Assembly (NCBI GenBank): GCA_021604505.1
Contig: BQJC01000004.1
Coordinates: 24,117 to 88,116, forward strand
Origin: Nitrospinaceae bacterium
GTDB taxonomy: Bacteria; Nitrospinota; Nitrospinia; Nitrospinales; VA-1
DNA: 64,000 nt
Reading direction: 5' to 3'
Notes under the pieces: model-generated
The model's input: only the letters and a program-made list of their open reading frames with translations
Database searches by the model: none
Told to the model about the DNA's origin: nothing
In this document: positions 32,877 to 41,915 of the stretch, piece after piece
Position numbering within the stretch: position 1 is the first letter of the stretch
Layout: each line of letters opens with the position of its first letter
Program-made: the position numbers and the translations under genes

Positions 32877-33439
32877 TCTTCCATCAAAACCTGTGTGACC
32901 GTTTCGGCAAACTCACGTGCGGCATCGCCACCGCAAGCGGTAATGACTCTATCGCTATGCGTGACAGGGTCTTCCGAATGGTATCCCCCGCCCGCCGCGA
33001 GTTCCTGCAAAAAAACTTCGTCATCAGGCCCGGATGCCGGTTTCTCATTTAAAAAAGAAGCACGGGCCAGCACCGCGACGGACAGTCCGAGTGCGCCCAC
33101 CGCCCTGCCCGCTCGATAATGGTCGGTTAAAATTTGCGGCAGGATCGGGTCGTTCCATAACGATTTCGGCGCTCCCTTGCCCCCGACCAGCAAAACCGCA
33201 TCGTATTTATCGCGGAATCCTTCCTGTTTATTCCAGTCGATGAGCATGCCGTCCGGCTGAAAACGGGTTTTTTTCATTCCCACCGCCTCCTGTCCCTTCG
33301 GCGACAAAACCACCACCCGGGTACCTTGCGCTTCCAAAAACCTGCGGGTCTCAAAAAGTTCATCTTCGGCAAACTGATTTTTTGGAATCACCATCAAAAT
33401 ATTCTTTCCTGATAAATTTCCTGTACCCATTGCAAACAA
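32873..33439 (-). CDS. DJ-1/PfpI-family protein lacking the nucleophilic cysteine
   Basis: 188 residues. The flavodoxin-like fold start (KNILMVIPKNQFAEDELFETRRFLEAQG), VLLVGGKGA and HYRAGRAVGALGLSVAVLARA identify the family. In active members the elbow reads A-x-C-H/G; here it is ALGLS (about residues 116-120), so the cysteine is replaced. The N-terminal Glu that normally supports it is kept. The protein is thus unlikely to be a typical hydrolase, glyoxalase or chaperone of this family and may only bind. Start at MFAMG or Met4. Confidence 0.85.
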   Translation of the reverse strand: MFAMGTGNLSGKNILMVIPKNQFAEDELFETRRFLEAQGTRVVVLSPKGQEAVGMKKTRFQPDGMLIDWNKQEGFRDKYDAVLLVGGKGAPKSLWNDPILPQILTDHYRAGRAVGALGLSVAVLARASFLNEKPASGPDDEVFLQELAAGGGYHSEDPVTHSDRVITACGGDAAREFAETVTQVLMED

Positions 33440-33496
33440 CCCCTTGTATATTTCTATTCGAGCCTTTAAACAGCATCCATTTCAGGAGAAGGTCCC

Positions 33497-33817
33497 ATGC
33501 CCATTTGCATCACCGCACAATACGAGGTGCGCCCCGAGTTCAGTAAAGAGTGCAAAAAGATCGTCCAGGAACTGGTGAATTATGTAAAGTTAAACGAACC
33601 CGGCATCTTATTATATCTGGCCCACCAGGACATATTAAATCCCATGCGCTTTCACCATACCATCATATTTGAAAACGAAGCCGCCCTGGCCGTCCATCAA
33701 AGCTCGCCCGCATCAAAACGCTTCGTGGACGCCGTCTACCCTAAAACCCTGAAGCCTCTGGATTTCGGGGAGCACCACATTGTGGCATTTAAAGGTACAG
33801 AGGGCCACAACTTGTAA
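33497..33817 (+). CDS. Antibiotic biosynthesis monooxygenase (ABM)-fold protein
   Basis: 106 residues with the dimeric ferredoxin-like ABM layout: a first strand (ICITAQYEVRPEF), a helix (ECKKIVQELVNYVKLNEPG), strands, and FHHTIIFENEAALAVHQSSPASKRFVDAV, which contains the usual E-x-x-x-x-H near the last helix. These proteins are cofactor-free monooxygenases, haem-degrading enzymes or of unknown role. AGGAGAAGG lies upstream of the ATG. Divergent from the DJ-1-like gene. Confidence 0.85.
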   Translation: MPICITAQYEVRPEFSKECKKIVQELVNYVKLNEPGILLYLAHQDILNPMRFHHTIIFENEAALAVHQSSPASKRFVDAVYPKTLKPLDFGEHHIVAFKGTEGHNL

Positions 33818-33874
33818 GCGTTTTATGGTGCATTTAAAGAATAAAAATCAATTCCCAGGGCGTAGGAGGCAGAA

Positions 33875-34501
33875 ATGAGAAAACAAAAATTCATGATCAA
33901 AGAATGTACTTTAAAGCGTTTTTATTGTTGGGGTTTGGTTTTCTGCTCATTTCTAATGTTTTCTTCTATTGCGGAAGCGGAAGAGGTGAAATATTTTGAT
34001 AAGTTGTACTGTGGGATTTTTAAGTATGATGATAAATGTAAATTTTGGCAGGAACTTGATAGCAGTGATTTAGCAAAGGCCTGGGGTTATTATGAAGTTC
34101 ATTATAAAGACGGCAAGCTGACAAATGCAATTCGAGTTAATAAGTCTAAATTGGATGAGGAGCCTCCAGCAGTTGCAGAAAAATTAGAATTTAATTGTGA
34201 AGGGCGTCTCATTTTTCACGAAACTAATCTTCATGAACATTCTCAATATGATCCTATACTGTACAAAAGGAGTTACAACCAGCAGAATTATGACCTTCGG
34301 ATTTATGATAAAGTGGGGAAATTAATGGCCTGGGAAAGTCATATTTATAAGGATAATTTGCTGGTTAAACGCTTAGTGTATGATGAATCAGAAAAATTAA
34401 AAAAATATTCAACTTTTGACCACGACTCATTTATAGAGAAAGTTTTTACTCCTGACCATAAATTCCTAGAAGAAAGAGACATGGGTAGGTATTTTGATTA
34501 G
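33875..34501 (+). CDS. Secreted hypothetical protein, 208 residues
   Basis: A strong AGGAGG 5 nt before the ATG. The signal peptide (CWGLVFCSFLMFSSIAEAEE) is preceded by a longer than usual N-region. The mature part is rich in Tyr, Lys, Asp and beta-type repeats (YNQQNYDLRIYDKVGKLMAWESHIYKDNLLVKRLVYDESEKLK), like MORN/YD-type antitoxin or wapA-style strands, but no family is certain. AT-richer than its neighbours, so possibly acquired. Palindromic repeats follow directly. Confidence 0.6.
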   Translation: MRKQKFMIKECTLKRFYCWGLVFCSFLMFSSIAEAEEVKYFDKLYCGIFKYDDKCKFWQELDSSDLAKAWGYYEVHYKDGKLTNAIRVNKSKLDEEPPAVAEKLEFNCEGRLIFHETNLHEHSQYDPILYKRSYNQQNYDLRIYDKVGKLMAWESHIYKDNLLVKRLVYDESEKLKKYSTFDHDSFIEKVFTPDHKFLEERDMGRYFD

Positions 34502-34565
34502 TCATCGATGGTATTAATGGCTTTCCGCCCCTTGCGCCATTACCCACTGAGTATTGCATTGAAAC

Positions 34566-34670
34566 CAAATCCCCCCGGCCCTTGTGATATTTTACCCTTG
34601 CCTTCATGCCCCGCAGGGGTACTTCACAGAAGGGGGAGCACATCATTTCGCATCCCAGCCTCTTTCACGA
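34566..34670. repeat. C/G-rich palindromic intergenic repeat, copy 1
   Basis: AAATCCCCCCGGCCC, then TGTGATATTTTACC, a CCTTCATGCCC ... CAGGGGTACTT middle, and AGGGGGAG. The same elements in the same order occur at 35161-35260 and 39919-40030. It has no protein-coding content. Confidence 0.7.
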
Positions 34671-34731
34671 AAGGGAGAGCAATTCATAGGCTATGAGACT
34701 AAATTACTCGAAGAAAAGATTGAAGGTTTTT

Positions 34732-34768
34732 CAATCCCCCCTTTTGTAAAGGGGGTTAGGGGGATTTC
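34732..34768. repeat. Palindromic repeat at the 3' end of the DUF559 gene
   Basis: AATCCCCCCTTTTGTAAAGG followed by GGGTTAGGGGGATTT. It is a hairpin with CCCCCTTT/AAAGGGGG arms. The last codons and stop of the DUF559 gene are inside it. A related but not identical palindrome starts just before that gene at 35161. Confidence 0.7.
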
Positions 34769-35154
34769 TCGTCCCGCCAATCAATAAATTCCGCAATCTT
34801 TCCCATAACTCCGGCAATGTTTTCTAATACCTCACGATTGGTAAACCGCAATACCCGCAAACCCTTGGAACTAAAATATTGGGTGCGGTTCAAATCACAG
34901 GAGATGTGGGTGGTCTCTGCATGCGTATCACCATCAATCTCGATGATCAGTTTTAACCGATGGCAATAAAAATCTACAATGTAGCTGCCAATAGGCTTTT
35001 GCCGGTTAAAAGTAACTTCTTTGTAAAACGGCATTCTTCTGAGCGCGTTCCAAAACTGTTTCTCTGCGGGTGTGGGATTGCTTCGTAATTGCCTTGCTTT
35101 TTCTTTTAAAGTAGCACTGTAGTGCAAATTTGTTTGGAATTTATTTGATGGCAT
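34756..35154 (-). CDS. DUF559 (Vsr-like) endonuclease-domain protein
   Basis: 132 residues. Typical DUF559 opening KARQLRSNPTPAEKQFWNALR, then the PD-(D/E)XK-like core: VDFYCHRLKLIIEIDGDTHAE (Asp, Glu-x-Asp) and a C-terminal RVLRFTNREVLENI. Related to very-short-patch-repair endonucleases, but no activity is established for the family. Its end lies within a C/G-rich palindrome, and another begins 7 bp before the start; such genes are often scattered among these repeats, so it may be a mobile cassette. Confidence 0.88.
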   Translation of the reverse strand: MPSNKFQTNLHYSATLKEKARQLRSNPTPAEKQFWNALRRMPFYKEVTFNRQKPIGSYIVDFYCHRLKLIIEIDGDTHAETTHISCDLNRTQYFSSKGLRVLRFTNREVLENIAGVMGKIAEFIDWRDEKSP

Positions 35155-35160
35155 AAAAAC

Positions 35161-35260
35161 TAAATCCCCCCGACCCCCTTTGCAAAAGGGGGAGAGGCTG
35201 ATCCCCCCGGCCCCTGTGACATATTACCTTCACCTTCATGCCCGGCAGGGGAGGGACAAC
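35161..35260. repeat. C/G-rich palindromic intergenic repeat, copy 2
   Basis: Begins AAATCCCCCCGACCCC with a CCCCCTTTGCAAAAGGGGG hairpin, then repeats the copy 1 order: ATCCCCCCGGCCCCTGTGA, ATATTACCTTCACCTTCATG, CCCGGCAGGGGAGG. Confidence 0.7.
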
Positions 35261-35295
35261 CTTTTAATGTCAATTCCTCTCCCCTTTGAAGAGCA

Positions 35296-35685
35296 CTATT
35301 GATTCAAATCCTTGAGCAAATCAGCCAGTTCATTCAGTTGATCGTCAAGTTGCGGAGGGCGCGATGGCAAAACGGCGGGGGTTTCATCGTCAGAGGGGCA
35401 GACACCCTCCTCTTCGAGTTCGGGCTCTTCTTCCTGAGGAAAGGGGGACGGGGCGTCTCTTAGAACTTTTGGGGAAGTGTCATCCTTAAAATATTTCGCC
35501 AGTTGAAAATGCTCGTCCAAGCGCGTCCATTTCACGCCATCCCCGGAAATCGCATCGGTACGCAGTAATTTTTTACCTTCAATGTAGGGGACCAGCATTT
35601 TGGTGGGAATGTCCTTGACCACCTTATTCCCACGGCGGATCATGACTGTGAATAGCGGCTGGTATTTATTGTCGTCTTCGCTCAT
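35296..35685 (-). CDS. Hypothetical protein, 129 residues
   Basis: Residues about 10-65 form a small domain (FTVMIRRGNKVVKDIPTKMLVPYIEGKKLLRTDAISGDGVKWTRLDEHFQLAKYF) of the kind that follows the GYF_2/'signal relay' style: a basic strand pair and W-x-x-L-x-x-H. The rest is an acidic disordered tail (EEEPELEEEG) and a short C-terminal amphipathic helix (LDDQLNELADLLKDL). Its start overlaps the lgt stop by 4 bp, so it is cotranscribed with lgt. Function unknown. Confidence 0.7.
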   Translation of the reverse strand: MSEDDNKYQPLFTVMIRRGNKVVKDIPTKMLVPYIEGKKLLRTDAISGDGVKWTRLDEHFQLAKYFKDDTSPKVLRDAPSPFPQEEEPELEEEGVCPSDDETPAVLPSRPPQLDDQLNELADLLKDLNQ

Positions 35686-36464
35686 TTTTGGGATAGAGAA
35701 GGCCCGGTTCGATTGCGTCCCATGGTGATCAACATAAACACGGAAATACCAAAAATCAGAATACCGATGAACTGCGACGTGGAGAACAAACTCTCGACCG
35801 CGTACCCGCGATCGTCACCGCGAAAATATTCGATAATGAATCTGCCGATGGAATACAGAACGCCATAGGCCCAGATGATCTGCCCGTCAAACGATTTGCG
35901 CTTTCTAAGCCACAGCAAAATTGAAAATATGACCACCGCGTTGATCGATAGATAAACCTGCGTGGGATGCAGGGGAATGCCTTGCGGCGCCAGCGAGTTG
36001 GGGTCCGAAAAAACGATCGCCCACGGAACATCGGTTTTCACCCCGTAACAGCAACCAGCGAAAAAACACCCCCACCTGCCGATGGCCTGCCCGATGGCAA
36101 TGGATGGCGCTAAAATGTCCGCCGTTTGCCAGAGTGGCATCTCCTTCTTCTTCAAATAGAGCACAGCCACGATCATGCCGAGGATCAACCCGCCGTAGTA
36201 AACCAGCCCGCCTTTCCAGAACTTAAAAATCTCCAACGGGTGGGCCAGAAAATACTCGTGCTCTACGATCACGTAAAGCAGGCGCGCTCCCAGCAGGGAA
36301 GAAACCAGAATATAGAAACAAAGGTCGACTATTTTCTGCGGATCCAGACCTTCATTTTTTGCCAGGTTGGAAGCAAAGAGAATGGCCACGAAAAAACCGG
36401 TGGCTACCAGCAATCCGTAGGTGAAAATTTTTATAAAACCAAACTCTAAAAGGATGGGATGCAT
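35682..36464 (-). CDS. lgt: Prolipoprotein diacylglyceryl transferase Lgt
   Basis: 260 residues, seven membrane helices. Lgt transfers diacylglycerol from phosphatidylglycerol to the lipobox Cys, the first step of lipoprotein maturation. Seen: MHPILLEFGFIKIFTYGLLVATGF at the start, GRWGCFFAGCCYG (Lgt signature; G-R-x-G usually followed by N, here C) and the HPTQVYLS segment with a conserved His. It follows lspA by 27 bp, so the two lipoprotein steps are encoded together. Confidence 0.96.
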   Translation of the reverse strand: MHPILLEFGFIKIFTYGLLVATGFFVAILFASNLAKNEGLDPQKIVDLCFYILVSSLLGARLLYVIVEHEYFLAHPLEIFKFWKGGLVYYGGLILGMIVAVLYLKKKEMPLWQTADILAPSIAIGQAIGRWGCFFAGCCYGVKTDVPWAIVFSDPNSLAPQGIPLHPTQVYLSINAVVIFSILLWLRKRKSFDGQIIWAYGVLYSIGRFIIEYFRGDDRGYAVESLFSTSQFIGILIFGISVFMLITMGRNRTGPSLSQK

Positions 36465-36491
36465 AACGCCCTGAGAAGATGAGAGTGGTTT

Positions 36492-37022
36492 TTAATCCTG
36501 CCCGCTATCCGTCGGTTTTTGCGCGGTGTGGGAGGAAGCCAACTGCTTCGGGTGTTTTTGAAAAAGATCCAGAATCATCAGCCCTACCCCTATGCTAATA
36601 CAGGAATCGGCAAAATTAAAGGCGGGAAAATGATACCCCTGAAAATAAACATCCAGAAAGTCGATCACTTCCTTGTAAACAATCCGGTCGATGACATTGC
36701 CGATGGCCCCGCTGAATATCAGAATGAGTCCGGTCCGAACCATCCGGTGTTCTCTCGGAGTCTGATGGTAAATCACAAGGATCGCGACAATGGCGGCTAT
36801 AGAAATAGAAACAAAAATCCAGGCCTTGTACTGGGACTCCATATTCGCGAACAACCCAAAAGCCACGCCGGGGTTTCTGACATGGGTGAGATTAAAAAAC
36901 CCCTCGATCACCTCAATCGAATAATACAGAGGAAGATGCGTGGTGATCATGAATTTGCTGTATTGATCCACAAGGATCAATACATTGGAAAGCAAAAATA
37001 AGGTCAGGTATTTATTTTTCAA
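36492..37022 (-). CDS. lspA: Lipoprotein signal peptidase LspA
   Basis: 176 residues, four membrane helices. LspA is the aspartic signal peptidase II that removes the signal peptide after Lgt acts. Catalytic segments: GNVIDRIVYKEVIDF and FPAFNFADSCISIG, holding the two Asp. NPGVAFGLF is also conserved. It starts 6 bp after ileS, a very common arrangement. The C-terminal about 20 residues are a polar tail. Confidence 0.97.
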   Translation of the reverse strand: MKNKYLTLFLLSNVLILVDQYSKFMITTHLPLYYSIEVIEGFFNLTHVRNPGVAFGLFANMESQYKAWIFVSISIAAIVAILVIYHQTPREHRMVRTGLILIFSGAIGNVIDRIVYKEVIDFLDVYFQGYHFPAFNFADSCISIGVGLMILDLFQKHPKQLASSHTAQKPTDSGQD

Positions 37023-37028
37023 GAGATT

Positions 37029-39827
37029 TTATGCTGTCGTCGCCTGCAGATTTTTGACACAGCGGGAGCAAATGTTGGCATGTTCCGTTGTTTCAACGGC
37101 TTCCAGAAAATAATTCCAGCACCGTTCACATTTTTGCCCACCCATCGGTTTCGGAAGCACTTGGACCCCTTCCAAAACTTCACTTTGATACACACCGTTC
37201 TCGCCTTTCAGGCTGTCCACCACCTCGACTTGGGAAACGATGAAAATGAACTTTAACTCTTCAAATTCGCCGTTCAGCGTCTTCTTGATCGCCTCCGGAA
37301 GAACCAGCTTGACAACAGCATCCAGAGAATGACCGATGACCTTGTCTCGGCGGCAAAATTCCAGCGCCTTGCTCACCTCCCCTTTCAGTTCGACGAGCGT
37401 TTCCCATTTGGCAATCACATCGTCCGCCAGATGTAACTTGGAAGCATCCGGGAACAAACTCTGGTGCACACTTTTTTCGGTCACACCGCCTTCCGGCATA
37501 TACGACCAGACCTCTTCCGCCGTAAAACTCAAAATCGGCGCCATCAATCGCGACATGTCTCTCAGCAGAATGTATAACGCCGTCTGCCCCGAGCGCCGTT
37601 CCTGAGACGCTTTTGGAAAGGTATAAAGCCGGTCCTTCAGGATATCCAGGTAGAAATTGCTGAGATCCACCACGCAAAAATTATAAAACGCCTGATAAAA
37701 TATGTGGAACTCATAATTCTCATAGGCCTTCAGTATTTTTTCTACCAGCAACTTGTAACGGTGAAGAATATAGCGATCGATTTCTAACAGGTCGTTTGTG
37801 GGAACCTGGTCCTGCTCAGGAACAAAGTCATGCAGGTTGCCGAGAAAATATCGAAAGGTGTTGCGGATTTTTCGGTAAGCCTCCGTCAGGCGCTTTAAAA
37901 TTTCCTGCGAGAGACGGATGTCTTCGCGGTAGTTTTCCGAAGCCACCCAGAGCCTGAGCACTTCAGCGCCATACTGATCGATGATTTTTTGCGGAGCGAT
38001 GACGTTGCCCTCGGATTTGGACATCTTTTTCCCCTTGCCATCGACCACGTAACCGTGGGTCAGGACCGTCTTATAAGGCTCCTTGCCACGGGTGCCGATG
38101 GATTCCAGAAGCGAACTGTGAAACCAGCCCCGGTGCTGATCGCTTCCTTCCAGATAAAGATCCGCCGGCCATTGCAGATCGGGGTTGTTTTCCACAACCG
38201 CCGCATGGCTGACGCCGGAATCGAACCACACATCGAGAATGTCGTTTTCCTTGATAAACTTTTCGCTTCCACACGAACAAGCGGTTCCGGACGGCAGTAA
38301 TTCTTCAGCGTCTTTTTCAAACCAGAAGTCCGCGCCGTTTTTCTCCACCAGCTCGACGATGTGTTGAAACACCTTCTCCGAACGCAGAATCTCTTCGCAG
38401 GAAGCGCAGGAAAAAATGGCGATGGGAACGCCCCAGGCTCTTTGCCGGGACACACACCAGTCGGGGCGGTTTTCGACCATATTGTAGATCCGTTCCTTGC
38501 CCCATTTCGGGACCCACTCCACCCGCTCGATTGCTTCCAAAGCTTTTTTTCGGAGGCCTTCCTTATCCATCGGGATGAACCACTGGCGCGTGGCGCGAAA
38601 GATAATCGGCTGATGGCATCGCCAGCAATGCGGATAAGAATGCTGGATCGTGTGCTCGGCCTGCAGATAACCATCGGCACGAAGCTTTTCAATGATGGCG
38701 GGGTTGGCTTTGGTCACGAACTGACCGCCGAAATGTTCCACCTCCGGAACGAACACCCCTGCGTCATCCACCGGGTTGTAAGTTTCCAGTCCATATTTAT
38801 TGCCGACCACGTAGTCGTCCTGTCCGTGACCGGGGGCTGTGTGAACACAGCCGGTTCCCTGCTCCAGCGTCACGTGATCGCCCAGAATGACTTTTGAATC
38901 CCGGTCGATGAACGGATGCCGGCACACGGCGTTTTCCAGTTCCTTGCCGGCGCATTTCCCAAGCACCTTGTAATCTTTAATGTCCCATTCCAGGATCAGA
39001 GCCGGTAAACGGTCTTCGGCAACGATCAAATTCTGCCCGTCAACTTCCACCGCGACATACTGAAAGTCCGGGTGCAGACACACCGCCAGATTGGCAGGCA
39101 GAGTCCACGGCGTCGTCGTCCAGATGACGAAAAAAGTTTTATCTTTATCCAGAGAATCAAACGGGAACGGAAGGTTCGACTTCACCGGAAACTTGACATA
39201 GATCGAGGGCGAAGAACGGTCGGCGTATTCCACCTCCGCCTCGGCTAATGCCGTCCGGCACGAGGTGCACCAGTGAACGGGTTTCATCCCCTGATAAACC
39301 TGTCCGCTCATCACAAATTTGCCAAACTCGCGGACGATGGTCGCTTCATAGGAATAATCCATCGTCAGGTAAGGCCGGTTCCAATCGCCAAACACGCCCA
39401 AACGGATGAACTCGTCTTTTTGAATCGCTACGTATTTATCCGCATATTCCCGGCACAGTTTGCGGATTTCATTTTTGTCCGGTTTCAGCTTTTTGGCTTT
39501 CTGGGCTTTGGTCACCTGATGTTCGATGGGCAGACCGTGACAATCCCAGCCAGGGATGAAGGTCGCGTCAAAACCCTTCATAGTGGCGATCTTGACGATA
39601 AAATCCTTAAGGATTTTATTAAGAGCGTGCCCCATATGGATATTGCCATTGGCGTAAGGCGGGCCGTCGTGAAATACGAATTTGGGTTTGCCTTTGAACT
39701 GCCTGCGGATCTCCCCATAAAGATCCTCTTTTTCCCAGCGCGCCAGGATCTCCGGTTCCCGCTTGGTGAGGTTGGCCTTCATCGGGAAGTCGGTTTGGGG
39801 AAGGTTCAGCGTTTCTTTATAGTCCAT
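37029..39827 (-). CDS. ileS: Isoleucyl-tRNA synthetase
   Basis: 932 residues, complete class I enzyme. HIGH motif HMGH in NGNIHMGHALN, KMSKS present, editing (CP1) domain with TTTPWTLPANLA, and the C-terminal zinc site (CERCWNY ... CSRC). Charges tRNA-Ile and hydrolyses Val-tRNA. Head of the ileS-lspA-lgt-hypothetical run. Downstream members are separated by 6 and 27 bp, then overlap. Confidence 0.98.
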   Translation of the reverse strand: MDYKETLNLPQTDFPMKANLTKREPEILARWEKEDLYGEIRRQFKGKPKFVFHDGPPYANGNIHMGHALNKILKDFIVKIATMKGFDATFIPGWDCHGLPIEHQVTKAQKAKKLKPDKNEIRKLCREYADKYVAIQKDEFIRLGVFGDWNRPYLTMDYSYEATIVREFGKFVMSGQVYQGMKPVHWCTSCRTALAEAEVEYADRSSPSIYVKFPVKSNLPFPFDSLDKDKTFFVIWTTTPWTLPANLAVCLHPDFQYVAVEVDGQNLIVAEDRLPALILEWDIKDYKVLGKCAGKELENAVCRHPFIDRDSKVILGDHVTLEQGTGCVHTAPGHGQDDYVVGNKYGLETYNPVDDAGVFVPEVEHFGGQFVTKANPAIIEKLRADGYLQAEHTIQHSYPHCWRCHQPIIFRATRQWFIPMDKEGLRKKALEAIERVEWVPKWGKERIYNMVENRPDWCVSRQRAWGVPIAIFSCASCEEILRSEKVFQHIVELVEKNGADFWFEKDAEELLPSGTACSCGSEKFIKENDILDVWFDSGVSHAAVVENNPDLQWPADLYLEGSDQHRGWFHSSLLESIGTRGKEPYKTVLTHGYVVDGKGKKMSKSEGNVIAPQKIIDQYGAEVLRLWVASENYREDIRLSQEILKRLTEAYRKIRNTFRYFLGNLHDFVPEQDQVPTNDLLEIDRYILHRYKLLVEKILKAYENYEFHIFYQAFYNFCVVDLSNFYLDILKDRLYTFPKASQERRSGQTALYILLRDMSRLMAPILSFTAEEVWSYMPEGGVTEKSVHQSLFPDASKLHLADDVIAKWETLVELKGEVSKALEFCRRDKVIGHSLDAVVKLVLPEAIKKTLNGEFEELKFIFIVSQVEVVDSLKGENGVYQSEVLEGVQVLPKPMGGQKCERCWNYFLEAVETTEHANICSRCVKNLQATTA

Positions 39828-39918
39828 TGGAATTCAATTTAAACGAAAGATTTAAGAACAGTTTTTGCGAGACGGTTAAAAATAAAAAAATACACGAAAG
39901 GGGTATTGCAAAGCCATC

Positions 39919-40034
39919 AGAAAATCCCCCTGCCCCCTGTGGTATTTTACATTAGCTCTCATGCCCGACAAGGGTACTTTAAAAAAGGGGGAACCATCCT
40001 CCCCCTTCTGTGAAGGGGGCTGGGGGGATTTAAA
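39919..40034. repeat. C/G-rich palindromic intergenic repeat, copy 3
   Basis: AAAATCCCCCTGCCCC, TGTGGTATTTTAC, CTCTCATGCCCGACAAGGGT, ACTTTAAAAAAGGGGGAACC, then CCCCCTTCTGTGAAGGGGG and GGGGGGATTT. It lies between ileS and trpS and has the same element order as copies 1 and 2. Confidence 0.7.
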
Positions 40035-40055
40035 CTTCAAATTTTCAAAAGCTCC

Positions 40056-41042
40056 TTATATCTTCATGCACTGCTTGACTTCCCGCAAGGTGGCGTTGGC
40101 CACCTTGCCGGCTTTTTCGGTTCCGGCCCGCAAAATTTCCTTCACTTCTTTCGGTTTAGCGGCGATCTCCTGACGTTTTTCCATGATGGGCCGCATTCCG
40201 GCGAGCATGGAATCGACCAGCTTCAACTTACAGTCCCCACAGCCGATTTGCGCCGTCCGGCAGGCGGGGATGATTTCCTCCTGCATCTCTTTCGACGAAT
40301 ACAATTTGTGAAAGGGAAACAGATTGCAGACGTCCGGTTCCCCAGGATCTTCCCGCCTTGCGCGTTGCGGGTCGGTCAGCATGCCCTTGACCTTTTTGGT
40401 GATTTCCTTTTCAGTGTCGGACAGGTAGATAGCGTTATTATAACTCTTGCTCATCTTCCGTCCATCGATGCCATTGAGTTTGGGGATCTCCGAAATCTTG
40501 GCGGCGGGCTCCACAAAAACCTTCTTTTTGTACAAATTATGAAACCGCCGGACGATCTCCCTGGAAATTTCCAGATGCGGCGCCTGATCGATCCCCACTG
40601 GAACAAAGTCGGCTTTATAGAGCACTACATCCGCCGTCTGCAAAACCGGATACCCCAGAAAACCGTAGGAACTCATGTCTACATTTTTGATCTCCCCCTG
40701 CTTTTCCTTATAAGTTGGATTCCTTTCCAGCCACGGGACGGGAACGATCATCGATAATAAGAGGTGCAGTTCGGCGTGTTCGGGGATTTCCGATTGCACG
40801 AACAGGGTGCATTTTTCCGGGTCCAACCCGGAAGCCAGCCAATCGACCGCCACCTCAAACGAAAACTGTTTGATGAGATGCGGTTTTTCATAAAGCGTGG
40901 TCAGCGCATGCCAGTCGGCCACGAAGTAAAAACAATCGTAGTCCTCTTGAAGCGCAAGCCAGTTTTTTAACGCGCCGTGATAATTGCCCAGGTGCAGTTT
41001 GCCTGAAGGCTGCATACCGCTCAGAATTCGTTTCCGCTTCAT
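40056..41042 (-). CDS. trpS: Tryptophanyl-tRNA synthetase
   Basis: 328 residues, the normal size for bacterial TrpRS. HIGH motif variant HLGN in SGMQPSGKLHLGNYHGAL, KMSKS in GRKMSKSYNN, and the tryptophan-pocket region VADWHALTTLY. Its ATG overlaps the TGA of the M50 peptidase gene by 4 bp, so it is translated after it. A CxxC-type pair (CRTAQIGCGDCK) sits late in the sequence. Confidence 0.98.
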   Translation of the reverse strand: MKRKRILSGMQPSGKLHLGNYHGALKNWLALQEDYDCFYFVADWHALTTLYEKPHLIKQFSFEVAVDWLASGLDPEKCTLFVQSEIPEHAELHLLLSMIVPVPWLERNPTYKEKQGEIKNVDMSSYGFLGYPVLQTADVVLYKADFVPVGIDQAPHLEISREIVRRFHNLYKKKVFVEPAAKISEIPKLNGIDGRKMSKSYNNAIYLSDTEKEITKKVKGMLTDPQRARREDPGEPDVCNLFPFHKLYSSKEMQEEIIPACRTAQIGCGDCKLKLVDSMLAGMRPIMEKRQEIAAKPKEVKEILRAGTEKAGKVANATLREVKQCMKI

Positions 41043-41695
41043 CTAAAACTCGCCATCAAAACTTGTTGTAACGCGGGAAACGTTTCCTGAGTCAAGAAGA
41101 ACACCGAATAGTTGATTGGAAGCCCCAGGATGGTTCCGAGAATTCCGGTGTGGGCAAAATGATCCAGTAAAAATATCCCTAAAATAAGAACCGCTCCAAA
41201 CCGGTCGTAGCGGGAAATGGTTTCCGCCACCTCGTGCGACACCAACCCCTTGATAACACTTCCCCCATCCAGAGGCGCCACAGGAAGCATGTTAAAAATA
41301 GCAAGTGCCACGTTGATAAACACGCCAAAGCTGAGCAATACGAAGAGAATCACATTTTCCTGCGGCGAAATCAGGCGGATGAAAACACTGCAGACCACCG
41401 CCAGGGCGACATTCGACAACGGACCCGCCAGGGCAACGTACATCATGTCCCGGCGGGGGTTTTGAAAATTCCGCCAATCCACCGGCACCGGCTTGGCCCA
41501 TCCAAATCCTACAAAATAAAAAAACAGGACTCCAACGATATCCAGATGTTTCAATGGATTGAATGTGAGCCGCCCCATGCGTTTCGCCGTATCATCGCCG
41601 AGGAGATAGGCTACTTTTCCATGGGAATACTCATGCACCGTCAAAGAAAACAAAACGACGGGAGTCATTAAAATCAACAACTGGGTCTTGTCCAA
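41039..41695 (-). CDS. Site-2 protease (M50) family membrane metalloprotease
   Basis: 218 residues, five or six hydrophobic helices. The zinc motif HEYSH (21-25) is in the first helix and the third ligand region is PVAPLDGGSVI. The short, PDZ-free form next to trpS is widespread (the YwhC-like group); substrates are unknown. It overlaps trpS downstream. Confidence 0.92.
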   Translation of the reverse strand: MDKTQLLILMTPVVLFSLTVHEYSHGKVAYLLGDDTAKRMGRLTFNPLKHLDIVGVLFFYFVGFGWAKPVPVDWRNFQNPRRDMMYVALAGPLSNVALAVVCSVFIRLISPQENVILFVLLSFGVFINVALAIFNMLPVAPLDGGSVIKGLVSHEVAETISRYDRFGAVLILGIFLLDHFAHTGILGTILGLPINYSVFFLTQETFPALQQVLMASFR

Positions 41696-41915
41696 AACAA
41701 CCTCTATAAAATCCGGTTAATTTGTTTGGTCGATCGAGGTCGAGGAGCAGTAGGCGTCCTTGGAGGGGCCAGGATACTAAAGAAAGGATATTTTCTTAGA
41801 AAAACTGCGCTCCTTCACCCCATTTTAGCGTAAATCACGTTAATTTCATAACCTTTAACGATTCCACGGAGGATTTGTTGACTGCTTAATCGCCCGGCCG
41901 TTTTCCCTCTGGAGT

